Shown: positions 1 to 7,854 of the stretch, in pieces | Layout: each line of letters begins with the position of its first letter | How positions within the stretch are numbered: position 1 is the stretch's first letter | Assembly (NCBI GenBank): GCA_023416585.1 | Contig: JAEZHM010000081.1 | Span: 62,001 to 126,000, forward strand | Direction: 5' to 3' | DNA length: 64,000 nucleotides | DNA from: Bacillota bacterium | GTDB lineage: Bacteria; Bacillota; Clostridia; Christensenellales; Aristaeellaceae | The notes under the pieces: model-generated | Databases searched by the model: none | What the model saw: the letters and a program-made list of their open reading frames with translations, nothing else | What the model was told of the DNA's origin: nothing | Position numbers and translations under genes: made by a program

Positions 1-375
1 AGTGCGCCTGGCGGAAAACAGCATCACATATTTATCCTGATAGGCGTATACCTCCGGCGCCCAGTAATCGCCACTGGCCCAGGCAGCCCGCAGCAGCGCT
101 TTTTTCTTGCTGCCAAAAGTGACAAGGTCGTCAGAGGACCAGACATTGAACCCGATGCCGCCTCCGGTGGCAAAAACATAGTATTTGCCGCCGGCTGGCA
201 GAATAAAGGGATCACCGATGTTGTCGATACCCTGGGGGTTTTGGTAGAACCGGTCCGCGATCTCCCCTGCATCCCTCAAGGGAAGGGGAGAAAGGCTACC
301 GGCAGACGCGCAGGTAAAAAGCATCGTGCCCATCAGCAAAAACCCTCCCAGCTGCTTCAAAAACTTTTTTGCCAT
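1..375 (-). CDS. GH43-like secreted glycosidase (3' end missing, cut by left edge)
   Basis: About 125 codons from the N-terminus are visible. The start at 375 follows GGAGG. Residues 1-25 form a signal peptide (MAKKFLKQ, a hydrophobic core, then a CASAG cleavage region). The mature part has first-blade hallmarks of a five-bladed propeller GH43/GH117-type enzyme: GDPFILPAGGKYYVFAT, then YWAPEVYAYQDKYVMLFSA. The Asp of GDPF matches the usual GH43 catalytic base region; the general acid lies beyond the window. Family members release arabinose or xylose from plant hemicellulose. It is the last visible gene of the locus, 15 nt after the membrane acyltransferase. Family is fairly sure; substrate is not. 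Confidence 0.75.
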   Translation of the reverse strand, partial: MAKKFLKQLGGFLLMGTMLFTCASAGSLSPLPLRDAGEIADRFYQNPQGIDNIGDPFILPAGGKYYVFATGGGIGFNVWSSDDLVTFGSKKKALLRAAWASGDYWAPEVYAYQDKYVMLFSARRT

Positions 376-390
376 AAAAAGATCCTCCGT

Positions 391-1461
391 TTACAATGCT
401 TTTGCGGTCTTTTCTTCCGTTTTGGGCTGTTTTTGCGATGTCCGGCCAGCCAGTGATGCCAAAAGGCCAATGGCACAGATAAGAACCGCGGTCCAGAGAA
501 AGCCGCCAAAGGGAGAGGCGATGCGCTGACTCCAGAACCAGCCGCCCAGCCGGTTGGCAATCGGCGCGGCTCTTGAGCCAGACAGCGCGAATATGGTCAG
601 GTTGCTGGCAAGCAGGTAAAACAGCGAGCGTCGGCCCATATTGCAAAGCCAACCGTCAGCAGGCTCCAAAACGCTTGGTACCTTAACAAGCTTCGCCATG
701 GCAATGCTCATGGCCGCCGGGAAGAAGCCTGTCATAAGCACCCAGGGCAGTGAAGGGGGGAAACGGGTGGGCAGGCCGGCAACGATCAAGGTTATGACGC
801 CAATCACCGTTGCGCCAAGGCCGATCAGGGTTAAGACCAGCCCATGCTTCTTTGTGGTCTGCCAGTAGATGCCCGCCAGAAGATAGGGGGCATACTGCAC
901 AACCGGGAAGCAGGCAAAGGTGCTGGAGCCAATGAACAAGCCCGCCTGTTTGGAAGTGATCAAATCATAGGGCAAAAAGCATAGACCTAAGCATACCGCT
1001 CCGGCGATGAGGCTTGGTATAAGCTTGGTGGACAGCCACCTGAAAGGAACAAACAATACAAGCACCGTCACGGCATATGCCATAAAGCCGGCCAGGAATT
1101 CCGACCATCCAGGCATGTCGGAAAGGAGCAGCACCTTGTTTACAGTCAGTGCGTTAAAAGGGGAATGGTCTACCAAAATACGGTATCCAAGGCCCGACAG
1201 CACAAACACGCAGTACATAATCAGGGTGGTCTTAACTAGCTTTGGCGCGGCCTGCTTAAAGGGTTTTTGCAAATAGGCCACAGCAGCGCTGCGGCCAAAA
1301 CAGAACACAAAGGTGGGGAATACCAGAACGTTGATCGTCTGTGTAATCCACTCAATCGCAGGGTATGCCCCCGTGTTGCCGAAAAACTGCAGCACGTGGG
1401 CATACACCATAATAATGACAAGTATCCCTCGGATCCTGTCTATGCTTTTGTCGTAGCGCAT
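391..1461 (-). CDS. Acyltransferase-3-like multi-pass membrane protein
   Basis: 356 residues, about ten hydrophobic segments, no signal peptide. The N-terminus YDKSIDRIRGILVIIMVYAH resembles acyltransferase family 3 (OatA-like) and related DUF1624/NAG-transferase proteins, which move acyl groups across the membrane onto sugars. The family's usual first-helix His is plausibly the one in VYAHVLQF. The ATG is 4 nt after the permease stop, with AAAGGG as ribosome site inside the end of that gene, so the two are translationally linked. A sugar O-acyltransferase inside an uptake operon is unusual; modification of a surface polysaccharide is the safest guess. Specific reaction unknown. Confidence 0.6.
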   Translation of the reverse strand: MRYDKSIDRIRGILVIIMVYAHVLQFFGNTGAYPAIEWITQTINVLVFPTFVFCFGRSAAVAYLQKPFKQAAPKLVKTTLIMYCVFVLSGLGYRILVDHSPFNALTVNKVLLLSDMPGWSEFLAGFMAYAVTVLVLFVPFRWLSTKLIPSLIAGAVCLGLCFLPYDLITSKQAGLFIGSSTFACFPVVQYAPYLLAGIYWQTTKKHGLVLTLIGLGATVIGVITLIVAGLPTRFPPSLPWVLMTGFFPAAMSIAMAKLVKVPSVLEPADGWLCNMGRRSLFYLLASNLTIFALSGSRAAPIANRLGGWFWSQRIASPFGGFLWTAVLICAIGLLASLAGRTSQKQPKTEEKTAKAL

Positions 1462-1464
1462 ATC

Positions 1465-2352
1465 TTACCCTTTGATTCCGGAGCCGAGATTCAACCCGCC
1501 CAGGAAGTATTTTTGAGCCGCCAAATAAATTGCAAATGTCGGGATCATACCCATTACGCCGCCAGCCAACTGCCGCACGATATGCGTCCCCTCACTGACC
1601 TGCAGCAAACGGAGACCAGGTGTCAGCGTCAGGTTCTTGGGGTTGGTAATGGCGATAGAAGGCCATACGAAGTCGTTCCAGGCGCCGGTGAAGGCGAACA
1701 GGGCAACCACCGTCAAGACTGGCCGCAGGCTGGGTATGATGATGCGCAGATAGGTCTGCCAGGACCCGGCGCCGTCGATGGAAGCTGCTTCATCCAACTC
1801 CTTGGGTACACCCTTTAAGAAGTTGCGGATCAGGAAGATGTTGAACACACCGGTTACGCCGGGGAAGATGATCGAAGGCAGCTTATCCAGCCACTTTAGG
1901 GTGTTCATGATTTGGAACTGGGGCACGAGGCCTACCACGTTGGGGAACATGGAAAGGCCAAACACGGTCCAGAAGATGGCTTCCTTACCCTTAAAGCGCA
2001 GCCGCTCGTACGCAAAGGCCGAGGTGGATGCGATGAACAGCACCAGCAGCACCTGGCTTGTGGCTACGATCAAAGAGTTCTTCATCCATCCAAGAATAGG
2101 CGTGGTGGCAGTGTTGAATACATATTCGTAGTTTTCCAAAGACCAAGTGATGGGAATAATATTCTTGAGCTTTAGATACTGCTTGGCTTCCATGCTTGGC
2201 TTCAAACTGGACAGGATCGTCCACACAAGGGGCATAACCCATACGATCATCAGAGCAAATAAAAAGGTAAAAGCGATGATCTTACCCAGATTTTTTCTCG
2301 CCCACACACCAATGGAGCGCGGCCTGCGGGAGTGCAATTTTGCAGTGGTCAT
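1465..2352 (-). CDS. Carbohydrate ABC transporter permease, MalG type
   Basis: 295 residues with six predicted membrane helices. The cytoplasmic EAA loop reads KELDEAASIDGAGSWQTYLR, followed by the usual IIIPSLRPVL; this loop docks the ATPase. Length and the C-terminal LGGLNLGSGIKG fit the MalG/GanQ subfamily. It follows the MalF-type partner by 15 nt, with AAAGGAGG before the ATG. It should form a heterodimer with that partner and import an oligosaccharide delivered by the 3397-4617 binding protein. No ATPase gene is nearby. Confidence 0.92.
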   Translation of the reverse strand: MTTAKLHSRRPRSIGVWARKNLGKIIAFTFLFALMIVWVMPLVWTILSSLKPSMEAKQYLKLKNIIPITWSLENYEYVFNTATTPILGWMKNSLIVATSQVLLVLFIASTSAFAYERLRFKGKEAIFWTVFGLSMFPNVVGLVPQFQIMNTLKWLDKLPSIIFPGVTGVFNIFLIRNFLKGVPKELDEAASIDGAGSWQTYLRIIIPSLRPVLTVVALFAFTGAWNDFVWPSIAITNPKNLTLTPGLRLLQVSEGTHIVRQLAGGVMGMIPTFAIYLAAQKYFLGGLNLGSGIKG

Positions 2353-2367
2353 AAAAATCCGCCTCCT

Positions 2368-3312
2368 TTACTGTGCGTTGGCTCTGAGCACGCGGAACTG
2401 AATAATGGAAACCGTCAGAATCACCAGGCCCAGCACCTGCGCCATGGCGGACGCCATGCCGGGATTGCCGCCTGCGCGGCCAAAGCCCAGTTCAAATATA
2501 TACATCAGCAATACATAATTGCTGCGCTTATCGAAGCCGTTAATTACTGCCGTGGTCGGACCACCGCCGTTGAACATCAGCGGTTGGCCATAAATGCCGA
2601 ATTGGGAAATCACACTGGTAATCGCTGTATATGTCAGCGGGTAGCGCATGCCGGGCACGGTAATGTGCCAGAACTGCTGCAGTCCATTGGCGCCATCCAC
2701 TGAGGCCGCTTCATACAGTTCCTGGGGAATGGAGGCAAGCGCGCTTTGGTAGATAATCATGTTGCCGCCTGATACCCACCAGATGGTGGTGACCACCAAG
2801 GCGATCCAGTTATGGGGGATGCTGCTGCTCCAGTTAAGCTTTCCAAGGCCCAGCGCCTGATTGATAAATCCTGCGGACATGTTGAACATATAGTTCCAGC
2901 TAAGCATGACCACGGCGATGGATAAGAGCGCCGGAAGATAAAAGATGGATTGAAAAATCTTATGGGCAAAAGGCTTGCGCTGCAGTGCCACCGCAAGTAA
3001 AAGCGGCACAATGATCTGGAAGGGTACCGTCATCAATACGAATTTGATAGTATTGACAAGGCCCCAGCGCAATTGCCAGTAGTATTGCGAATTCTGATTA
3101 AAAAACAGGGTTTTGAAATTCTCCAGGCCGACAAACACCATGGGCTTGCCCAACTGCCAATTTGTAAAGGCAGAGAAAATGCCCACCACTGATGGTATCA
3201 GAAAAAACACCGCAAAAAGCAAAAGATGGGGCAAAAGGAAAGAAAGCGCAGTGAATCGCGCCTTCCAGGGTTGTTTCCCCACGATGCGCGCAGCGTTCGT
3301 TTTGACAGTCAT
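2368..3312 (-). CDS. Carbohydrate ABC transporter permease, MalF type
   Basis: About 314 residues, six membrane helices, EAA loop QELYEAASVDGANGLQQFW. Two in-frame ATGs lie close together (3318 and 3312). AAGGAG ends only 2 nt before the first but 8 nt before the second, so 3312 is preferred. The N-terminal KPWKARFTALSFLLPHLLLF-like start (basic residues, then first helix) is typical of MalF/UgpA-type subunits. It lies between the binding-protein gene, from which a stable stem-loop separates it, and the MalG-type permease. Confidence 0.92.
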   Translation of the reverse strand: MTVKTNAARIVGKQPWKARFTALSFLLPHLLLFAVFFLIPSVVGIFSAFTNWQLGKPMVFVGLENFKTLFFNQNSQYYWQLRWGLVNTIKFVLMTVPFQIIVPLLLAVALQRKPFAHKIFQSIFYLPALLSIAVVMLSWNYMFNMSAGFINQALGLGKLNWSSSIPHNWIALVVTTIWWVSGGNMIIYQSALASIPQELYEAASVDGANGLQQFWHITVPGMRYPLTYTAITSVISQFGIYGQPLMFNGGGPTTAVINGFDKRSNYVLLMYIFELGFGRAGGNPGMASAMAQVLGLVILTVSIIQFRVLRANAQ

Positions 3313-3349
3313 GGTCATTTCTCCTTCACAGGTAATGGATAATGAGAGT

Positions 3350-3380
3350 GGGACGCCGGAAGCATATCCCCCGGCGTCCC
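3350..3380 (-). terminator. Stem-loop after binding-protein gene (no T-run)
   Basis: Perfect 10-bp stem GGGACGCCGG/CCGGCGTCCC with an 11-nt loop, directly after the binding-protein stop codon and before the permease genes. No T-tract follows, so partial attenuation or 3'-end mRNA protection, giving more binding protein than permease, is more likely than full termination. Confidence 0.6.
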
Positions 3381-3396
3381 GGATGTTTCTTATGTA

Positions 3397-4617
3397 TTAT
3401 TTAGCGGCGATCTTCTCGTCCACCTTCTGCTGAAGGGCGGTGGCATAATCAGAAGAGGTCATGCGGCCGAAGACGCTTTCCCAGCCCATGGGGTCCAGGA
3501 TGTCCACGGTCAGGCCGTAGTTGATGAAGTTGGATACGGTCATGCTGGTGCCGTAGTCAGCCAGGAAGGCCTGCTTCATGTCTTTGTAGGCGGGGTCTTC
3601 CAACAGCTTCAGGGAAGCCACGGTCTGACCTGCCTGCGCCCAGAGCATGGAGTTGTCGCGGACATATTGCAGGAACTTGGCGATAGCGGCCTGCTTTTCG
3701 GGGGTGGTTTCCTTCTTGAATTCCACGAACTGGTGGGAAGAAGCCCAGAACTTCACGTTGGAAGCGTCATACTGGGGGAAGATAGCCATGGTGTAGTTGA
3801 AGGGAGCTTCCTTCAGGCCGTTGTTCATCCAGATGCCTTCGGGGCAGAACACTTCCATACCGGAAACGAACAGGCCGGCGAAGGGATCATCGCCATCAAC
3901 GCTGGTCAGGCCTGCGTCGTGCATGGCTTTGAGGTCATCCAGAACCTTGATGAAGGTTTCGTTGTTAAGCGTAGCGGCGCTGCCGTCTTCGGTGAGCTTG
4001 CCGCCCAGCTGATAATACATGGACAGGATGTAGGGGCGGTTCCAGGTCAAACCGATACCGGTGTTGCCATCAACGATGGCCTTTTCGGAAACAGCCTTCA
4101 CCTCATCCCAGGTGATGATGTTGTCTTGGAGAACGGGGGTTTCCAGGTCATACTGGGCCAGCAGGTCCAGGTTCACGTAGCAAACCCAGGAATGCACGTC
4201 CAGGGGCAGGGAATAACGGGTGCCGTCGATTTCGCCCAGGTTCCAGCCGGCGGACAGGTACTGTTCGGGAGCGAAGTCGCCGTTGGCCAGCACGTCGCTG
4301 ATGGGCATCACGATGCCGTCTTTCACGAACTGGGCAATACGCTCTGCATGTACGATGGCAACATCGGGAACGCCTTCACCGGAGGTGACAGCCAAGGGAG
4401 CCTTGGTGTACAGGTCGGAAGCGTCCATCTTCATGTGGTTTACCTTGATACCGGGGTTAGCTTCGTTGAAGTTGGCAACCAGTTGGTCCATGTTCACGCC
4501 GTCTTCGCCGGTGAACACGGTCCAGAAGTCCAGTTCAACTGTGGATTCCGCCAGAGAAGCGGGCACCAATGCCAGAACCAGCATCAGGGCAAGAATCAAT
4601 GCCAGAGTCTTTTTCAT
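3397..4617 (-). CDS. Extracellular sugar-binding protein (ABC family 1)
   Basis: 406 residues. Signal peptide MKKTLALILALMLVLALVPA ends with an ASLAES-type signal peptidase I site; there is no lipobox cysteine. The mature protein begins with the family-1 signature VELDFWTVFTGEDG and has the NFNEANPGIKV segment typical of MalE/UgpB-like proteins. It captures an oligosaccharide and hands it to the two permeases downstream. The ATG follows AAAGGAGG. It comes 56 nt after the GH2 gene, so glycosidase and importer are likely co-transcribed. The ligand cannot be read from sequence; GH2 and GH43 neighbours suggest a hemicellulose fragment. Confidence 0.92.
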   Translation of the reverse strand: MKKTLALILALMLVLALVPASLAESTVELDFWTVFTGEDGVNMDQLVANFNEANPGIKVNHMKMDASDLYTKAPLAVTSGEGVPDVAIVHAERIAQFVKDGIVMPISDVLANGDFAPEQYLSAGWNLGEIDGTRYSLPLDVHSWVCYVNLDLLAQYDLETPVLQDNIITWDEVKAVSEKAIVDGNTGIGLTWNRPYILSMYYQLGGKLTEDGSAATLNNETFIKVLDDLKAMHDAGLTSVDGDDPFAGLFVSGMEVFCPEGIWMNNGLKEAPFNYTMAIFPQYDASNVKFWASSHQFVEFKKETTPEKQAAIAKFLQYVRDNSMLWAQAGQTVASLKLLEDPAYKDMKQAFLADYGTSMTVSNFINYGLTVDILDPMGWESVFGRMTSSDYATALQQKVDEKIAAK

Positions 4618-4673
4618 GGGTGATCCTCCTTTTTATTATCTACCGCCTTACGGCGATATATCGAATTAAGTGC

Positions 4674-6473
4674 TCAGCCGTTGCGGCCGAGGGCGTTGCG
4701 CACCAGTGCGCGGATTTTCTCAGGGTCGATCTTGGGTGTGCGGTCGGGCATCGTGAGACCGTTGATCTCCTGCATGACATCGGTCAATTGTGTGTAGCAG
4801 TAGCCTTGACAATAGGGTAATTCCCTTACGGCATCGAACACGCCCTGGAAACGCCTTAAAAATTCCCCTTCATCCGTTACCTTTCCGTGATAGCCCCAGG
4901 TCTCCATGCCGCCCATTTTGCCCTGGGCGCCGATGGTTGCAAAGGCGATTCCGCCAAACTCGGTGACCATAAAGGCTTCGTTCCCTGTGGGTTTTTCGCC
5001 CTGGGCAAAGGACATGCGCCAGTCGCAGGCGGTTTTTTCCACGGCCTCGCGGCTTTCAAAATGCTTGGCCATGATATCCTTTTCAGCGGCGTAATCATGC
5101 AGGGCGCAGATGTCTGTGGTTACCTGTTCCCAACCGTCATTGGTGGAGATGACGCGCGTGCCGTCCGCCGCCTTGCCCATGTGGTAGAGCATACGGCCGG
5201 TTTCCTGCTGGCGCTTGTCGGTGTAAATCTGCCTTACGCCCCAGCTTTCGTTCAGCGGTACCCAGGTGATGATGCAGGGATGGTTGAAATCCCGGTCAAT
5301 GAAGCCAAGGAAGGTTTCGGCCAGGTTTCGTACCGTTTCATCCGCAAAATCGTAGGGGGAGGGCACTTCGCCCCAAACGAGCAGGCCCATTTTGTCAGCC
5401 CAGTAGTAATACCTTGGATCTTCCAATTTTTGGTGCTTACGGGCACCGTTAAAGCCAAAGGCCTTTGTAAGTTCAATATCCTTTACGATGGCTTCATCGG
5501 AAGGAGGGGTGATAAGCGATTCCGGCCAGTAGCCCTGGTCCAGAATCAGCCGCTGATACAAGGGGGTGTTATTCAGCAGCACCTGGCCGTTCACTACCTG
5601 CACCTTGCGCATGCCGAAGTAAGCTGCTACATGGTCAGTTTCCCTGCCATTTTCAAGGATGCGCACATGAAGGTCGTACAGGTTGGGGTGGGCGGGCGCC
5701 CACAGCTGAACCGGTTCCAGGCTGCCCTTGTCGATCATGTCCACCGGGATGCGTACCTGCCGGTCCACGGTGTCCACTGTCACATGCTTGATTGTTTTGC
5801 CTTTAAAGGAAACAAGGACATCCACTTGGAGATTGGTGGCGGGGAATTGATCCAGCGCCAGATCCACCGTTGCCAGGTTTCTGTCGATATCGGGAGTGAC
5901 GTGGATCTGCGTCAGGGCATAGTCCCCCACTGCTTCCATATACACTGTCTGCCAGATGCCGCTGACGGGTGTGTACCAGCAGCCCATCAAGCCGTTGTCC
6001 CAGTGCTGTTTGCCACGGGGCTGGGTGCAGTCGGGCCTGTCTTCCACGCGAAGGCACAGGTCGTTTTCACCTTTTTTCAATAAATGGGTTGCTTCCACGA
6101 TAAAGGGAGTATAGCCGCCCTTATGCTCACCGGCCTGCTGGCCGTTTATAAACACACGGCACGCATAATCTACCGCGCCAAAGCGCAGGAGGATCCTTTT
6201 GCCTTTCATTTCGGCAGGAACCGTAAAGCTGCGGCGATACCACAGGATGGGGTGAATATCCTCAATACCGATCATGCTGGCTTTTGTTTGATAGCCGAAG
6301 GGAACCAGGATTGTCTTGGACAATTCATGGCCCGGGGTGAACCAGCGCTTTTTCAGGCCTTCATCCGCATCGTCAAAGTCGAACTGCCACTGGCCGTTCA
6401 GGTTCATAAACGTGTCCCGGACGAAGTCGGGACGGGGGTGTTCAGGACGGGGAATAAGGGAGAAGTCTAACAT
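4674..6473 (-). CDS. GH2 glycoside hydrolase (beta-galactosidase/glucuronidase-like)
   Basis: 599 residues from the ATG at 6473, which has GGAGG 6 nt upstream; the frame runs open to 6608 but that start lacks a ribosome site. Domains in order: jelly-roll sugar-binding domain (about 10-180, with WYRRSFTVP), immunoglobulin-like domain (about 185-285), TIM barrel (about 290-590). The acid/base Glu is in WVPLNESWG and the nucleophile Glu in VTEFGG, both intact. No signal peptide, so it cleaves imported oligosaccharides in the cytoplasm. At about 600 residues it is the short beta-glucuronidase-like type; exact sugar unknown. First enzyme gene after the promoter/operator at 6615-6666. Confidence 0.9.
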   Translation of the reverse strand: MLDFSLIPRPEHPRPDFVRDTFMNLNGQWQFDFDDADEGLKKRWFTPGHELSKTILVPFGYQTKASMIGIEDIHPILWYRRSFTVPAEMKGKRILLRFGAVDYACRVFINGQQAGEHKGGYTPFIVEATHLLKKGENDLCLRVEDRPDCTQPRGKQHWDNGLMGCWYTPVSGIWQTVYMEAVGDYALTQIHVTPDIDRNLATVDLALDQFPATNLQVDVLVSFKGKTIKHVTVDTVDRQVRIPVDMIDKGSLEPVQLWAPAHPNLYDLHVRILENGRETDHVAAYFGMRKVQVVNGQVLLNNTPLYQRLILDQGYWPESLITPPSDEAIVKDIELTKAFGFNGARKHQKLEDPRYYYWADKMGLLVWGEVPSPYDFADETVRNLAETFLGFIDRDFNHPCIITWVPLNESWGVRQIYTDKRQQETGRMLYHMGKAADGTRVISTNDGWEQVTTDICALHDYAAEKDIMAKHFESREAVEKTACDWRMSFAQGEKPTGNEAFMVTEFGGIAFATIGAQGKMGGMETWGYHGKVTDEGEFLRRFQGVFDAVRELPYCQGYCYTQLTDVMQEINGLTMPDRTPKIDPEKIRALVRNALGRNG

Positions 6474-6614
6474 AATGCCCCTCCAATTTATTTTTGGGCA
6501 AACAAAATAATCCATTTTATCCAAGTTACTTGCACTTTTCCATCGCGCAGGTAGGGGATAAAATACAATATTTTTGCTTTGCCGGAAACGGAAGGGCACA
6601 TTTTGCATAAATAA

Positions 6615-6656
6615 TGCACCGCCGTTTGGTGCTTATAGCATATCATCGGCGGTGCA
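6615..6656. promoter_or_regulatory. Operator-like inverted repeat in GH2-operon promoter
   Basis: Perfect 10-bp arms TGCACCGCCG (6615-6624) and CGGCGGTGCA (6647-6656), 32 bp centre to centre, about three helical turns. One arm sits between -35 and -10, the other covers the predicted transcription start. This is a typical repressor layout; the adjacent ArsR-type regulator is the obvious candidate. Confidence 0.65.
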
Positions 6657-6666
6657 TGGATGTCAA
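6637..6666 (-). promoter_or_regulatory. SigA-type promoter of GH2/importer operon
   Basis: -35 TTGACA at 6661-6666, 18-bp spacer, -10 TATGCT at 6637-6642, reading leftwards. The leader would be about 155 nt before the GH2 ATG. The promoter lies just after the regulator's stop codon, so the enzymes can be transcribed apart from the regulator. Confidence 0.65.
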
Positions 6667-6740
6667 TAGTTTTAAGAATGCTCTATTTAAGCTATAGACA
6701 AAACGGGTTTCTATCGGTATTGGTTTATGTTTTTTATAAT

Positions 6741-7715
6741 TTATCTATTTGGACTGACCTCTTTCATACGGTAGCCTACTTGAAGAACGATGTCCTGTGA
6801 AAAATCGCCGAATTGCTCACCGAACAGATTGATTCCGCCCACATTCTCCGCGTCCTCAGGCACTTCAATGCGCACAGTGACGGCATCGCTTGAACCCAAC
6901 TGTAGATCTTGAAGCGTGGTACCGGAAATATACAAGTTGTCCAGATAGCTTCCCTTGGCGTCCACCCGCCATGTTTTCAAAAAGCCGTGCTGGGTGGACA
7001 AGTCCGACCACCAGGTGGGGTTCAGCCGCCCCCTGTGCTCGCCGCAGTCGCAGGGGCTGGTCCAGGAGCCAAGGATCTTGCCGTTGATGGACACGCGGAT
7101 ATCGCTCTTCCAGGGATCACGGTACATGGGGGCTTCGGAACATGCCTCAAAGGAAAGCTCCAGCCATTCGATGTCGATTTCGTTAATATTCAGCACGCCG
7201 TACAGGTACTCCACAAACCCCTGGCGGAACCATAGAAGCTGCGCGCTGAACCTATCGTGCAGGTAAAAGGTGCGGGGGTTGTCATCCTCCCCGATGACGT
7301 TGTTTGCGCCAGCCAGGCCGCAGGTGGGCTTGATGCGGCCTACCCTGGAGTATCCCCCTACGGGCATGCGCATGGTGAGTATGCTGCAGGTGTGCTCTTC
7401 ATAGGGCAAAAGGTCCATGCTAAGCGAATCAATTTTGCGGGTGGACAGTTTCAGCATGCCTCGTATGCCGGGCACGTTTTCCGTGAAAATCAGCCCGGCT
7501 TCCTCCAGGGTGCGAATGGCCAGGGCCACAGTGGAGACCGGCTCATTCAAGCGGTCAGCCAGATCGTTTACGCTTTGCATGGACTTTTTTCCCAAAAGCA
7601 GCAAAATTTGAAGCCGGAGGGGATTTGAAAGTGCCCTGGACACCTCGCAAAGACGCTCGGGGTCCTCAATGGTAAGGCGCATATGCTTTGTGCCCCGCAT
7701 ATAAAGATCATCCAT
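6741..7715 (-). CDS. ArsR-type winged-helix regulator with large C-terminal sensor-like domain
   Basis: 324 residues. Residues about 15-90 form an ArsR-like winged helix (SRALSNPLRLQILLLLGKK, then VNDLADRLNEPVSTVALAIR). The remaining 230 residues are rich in beta-strand patterns and aromatic residues (WLELSFEACSEAP, STQHGFLKTWRVDAKGSYL) and contain CDCGEH; I cannot name this domain. An ATG at 7715 preceded by GGGGGA is preferred over one at 7730. A paralogue at 50997-51947 shares the whole architecture. Both sit beside a sugar importer, so the C-terminal domain may sense the imported glycan. Probable target: the inverted repeat at 6615-6656. Confidence 0.8.
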   Translation of the reverse strand: MDDLYMRGTKHMRLTIEDPERLCEVSRALSNPLRLQILLLLGKKSMQSVNDLADRLNEPVSTVALAIRTLEEAGLIFTENVPGIRGMLKLSTRKIDSLSMDLLPYEEHTCSILTMRMPVGGYSRVGRIKPTCGLAGANNVIGEDDNPRTFYLHDRFSAQLLWFRQGFVEYLYGVLNINEIDIEWLELSFEACSEAPMYRDPWKSDIRVSINGKILGSWTSPCDCGEHRGRLNPTWWSDLSTQHGFLKTWRVDAKGSYLDNLYISGTTLQDLQLGSSDAVTVRIEVPEDAENVGGINLFGEQFGDFSQDIVLQVGYRMKEVSPNR

Positions 7716-7854
7716 AGTGTGATCCCCCATAACTGCAAGATGATGCTATTGTATCATAAACCGGGGGATTCAGACAGCGGGAATCGAAGGCAAGAATCAT
7801 CTTGTTGAAAGAATAACATATGCGCATTGCAAGCGGTTTTACCGGAATTCATAT

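Noticed and set aside
4887..6083. 398-codon frame antisense to GH2; also similar frames at 3667-4623 and 47308-48534
   Set aside because: All lie opposite well-supported genes with intact motifs and have no start signals.
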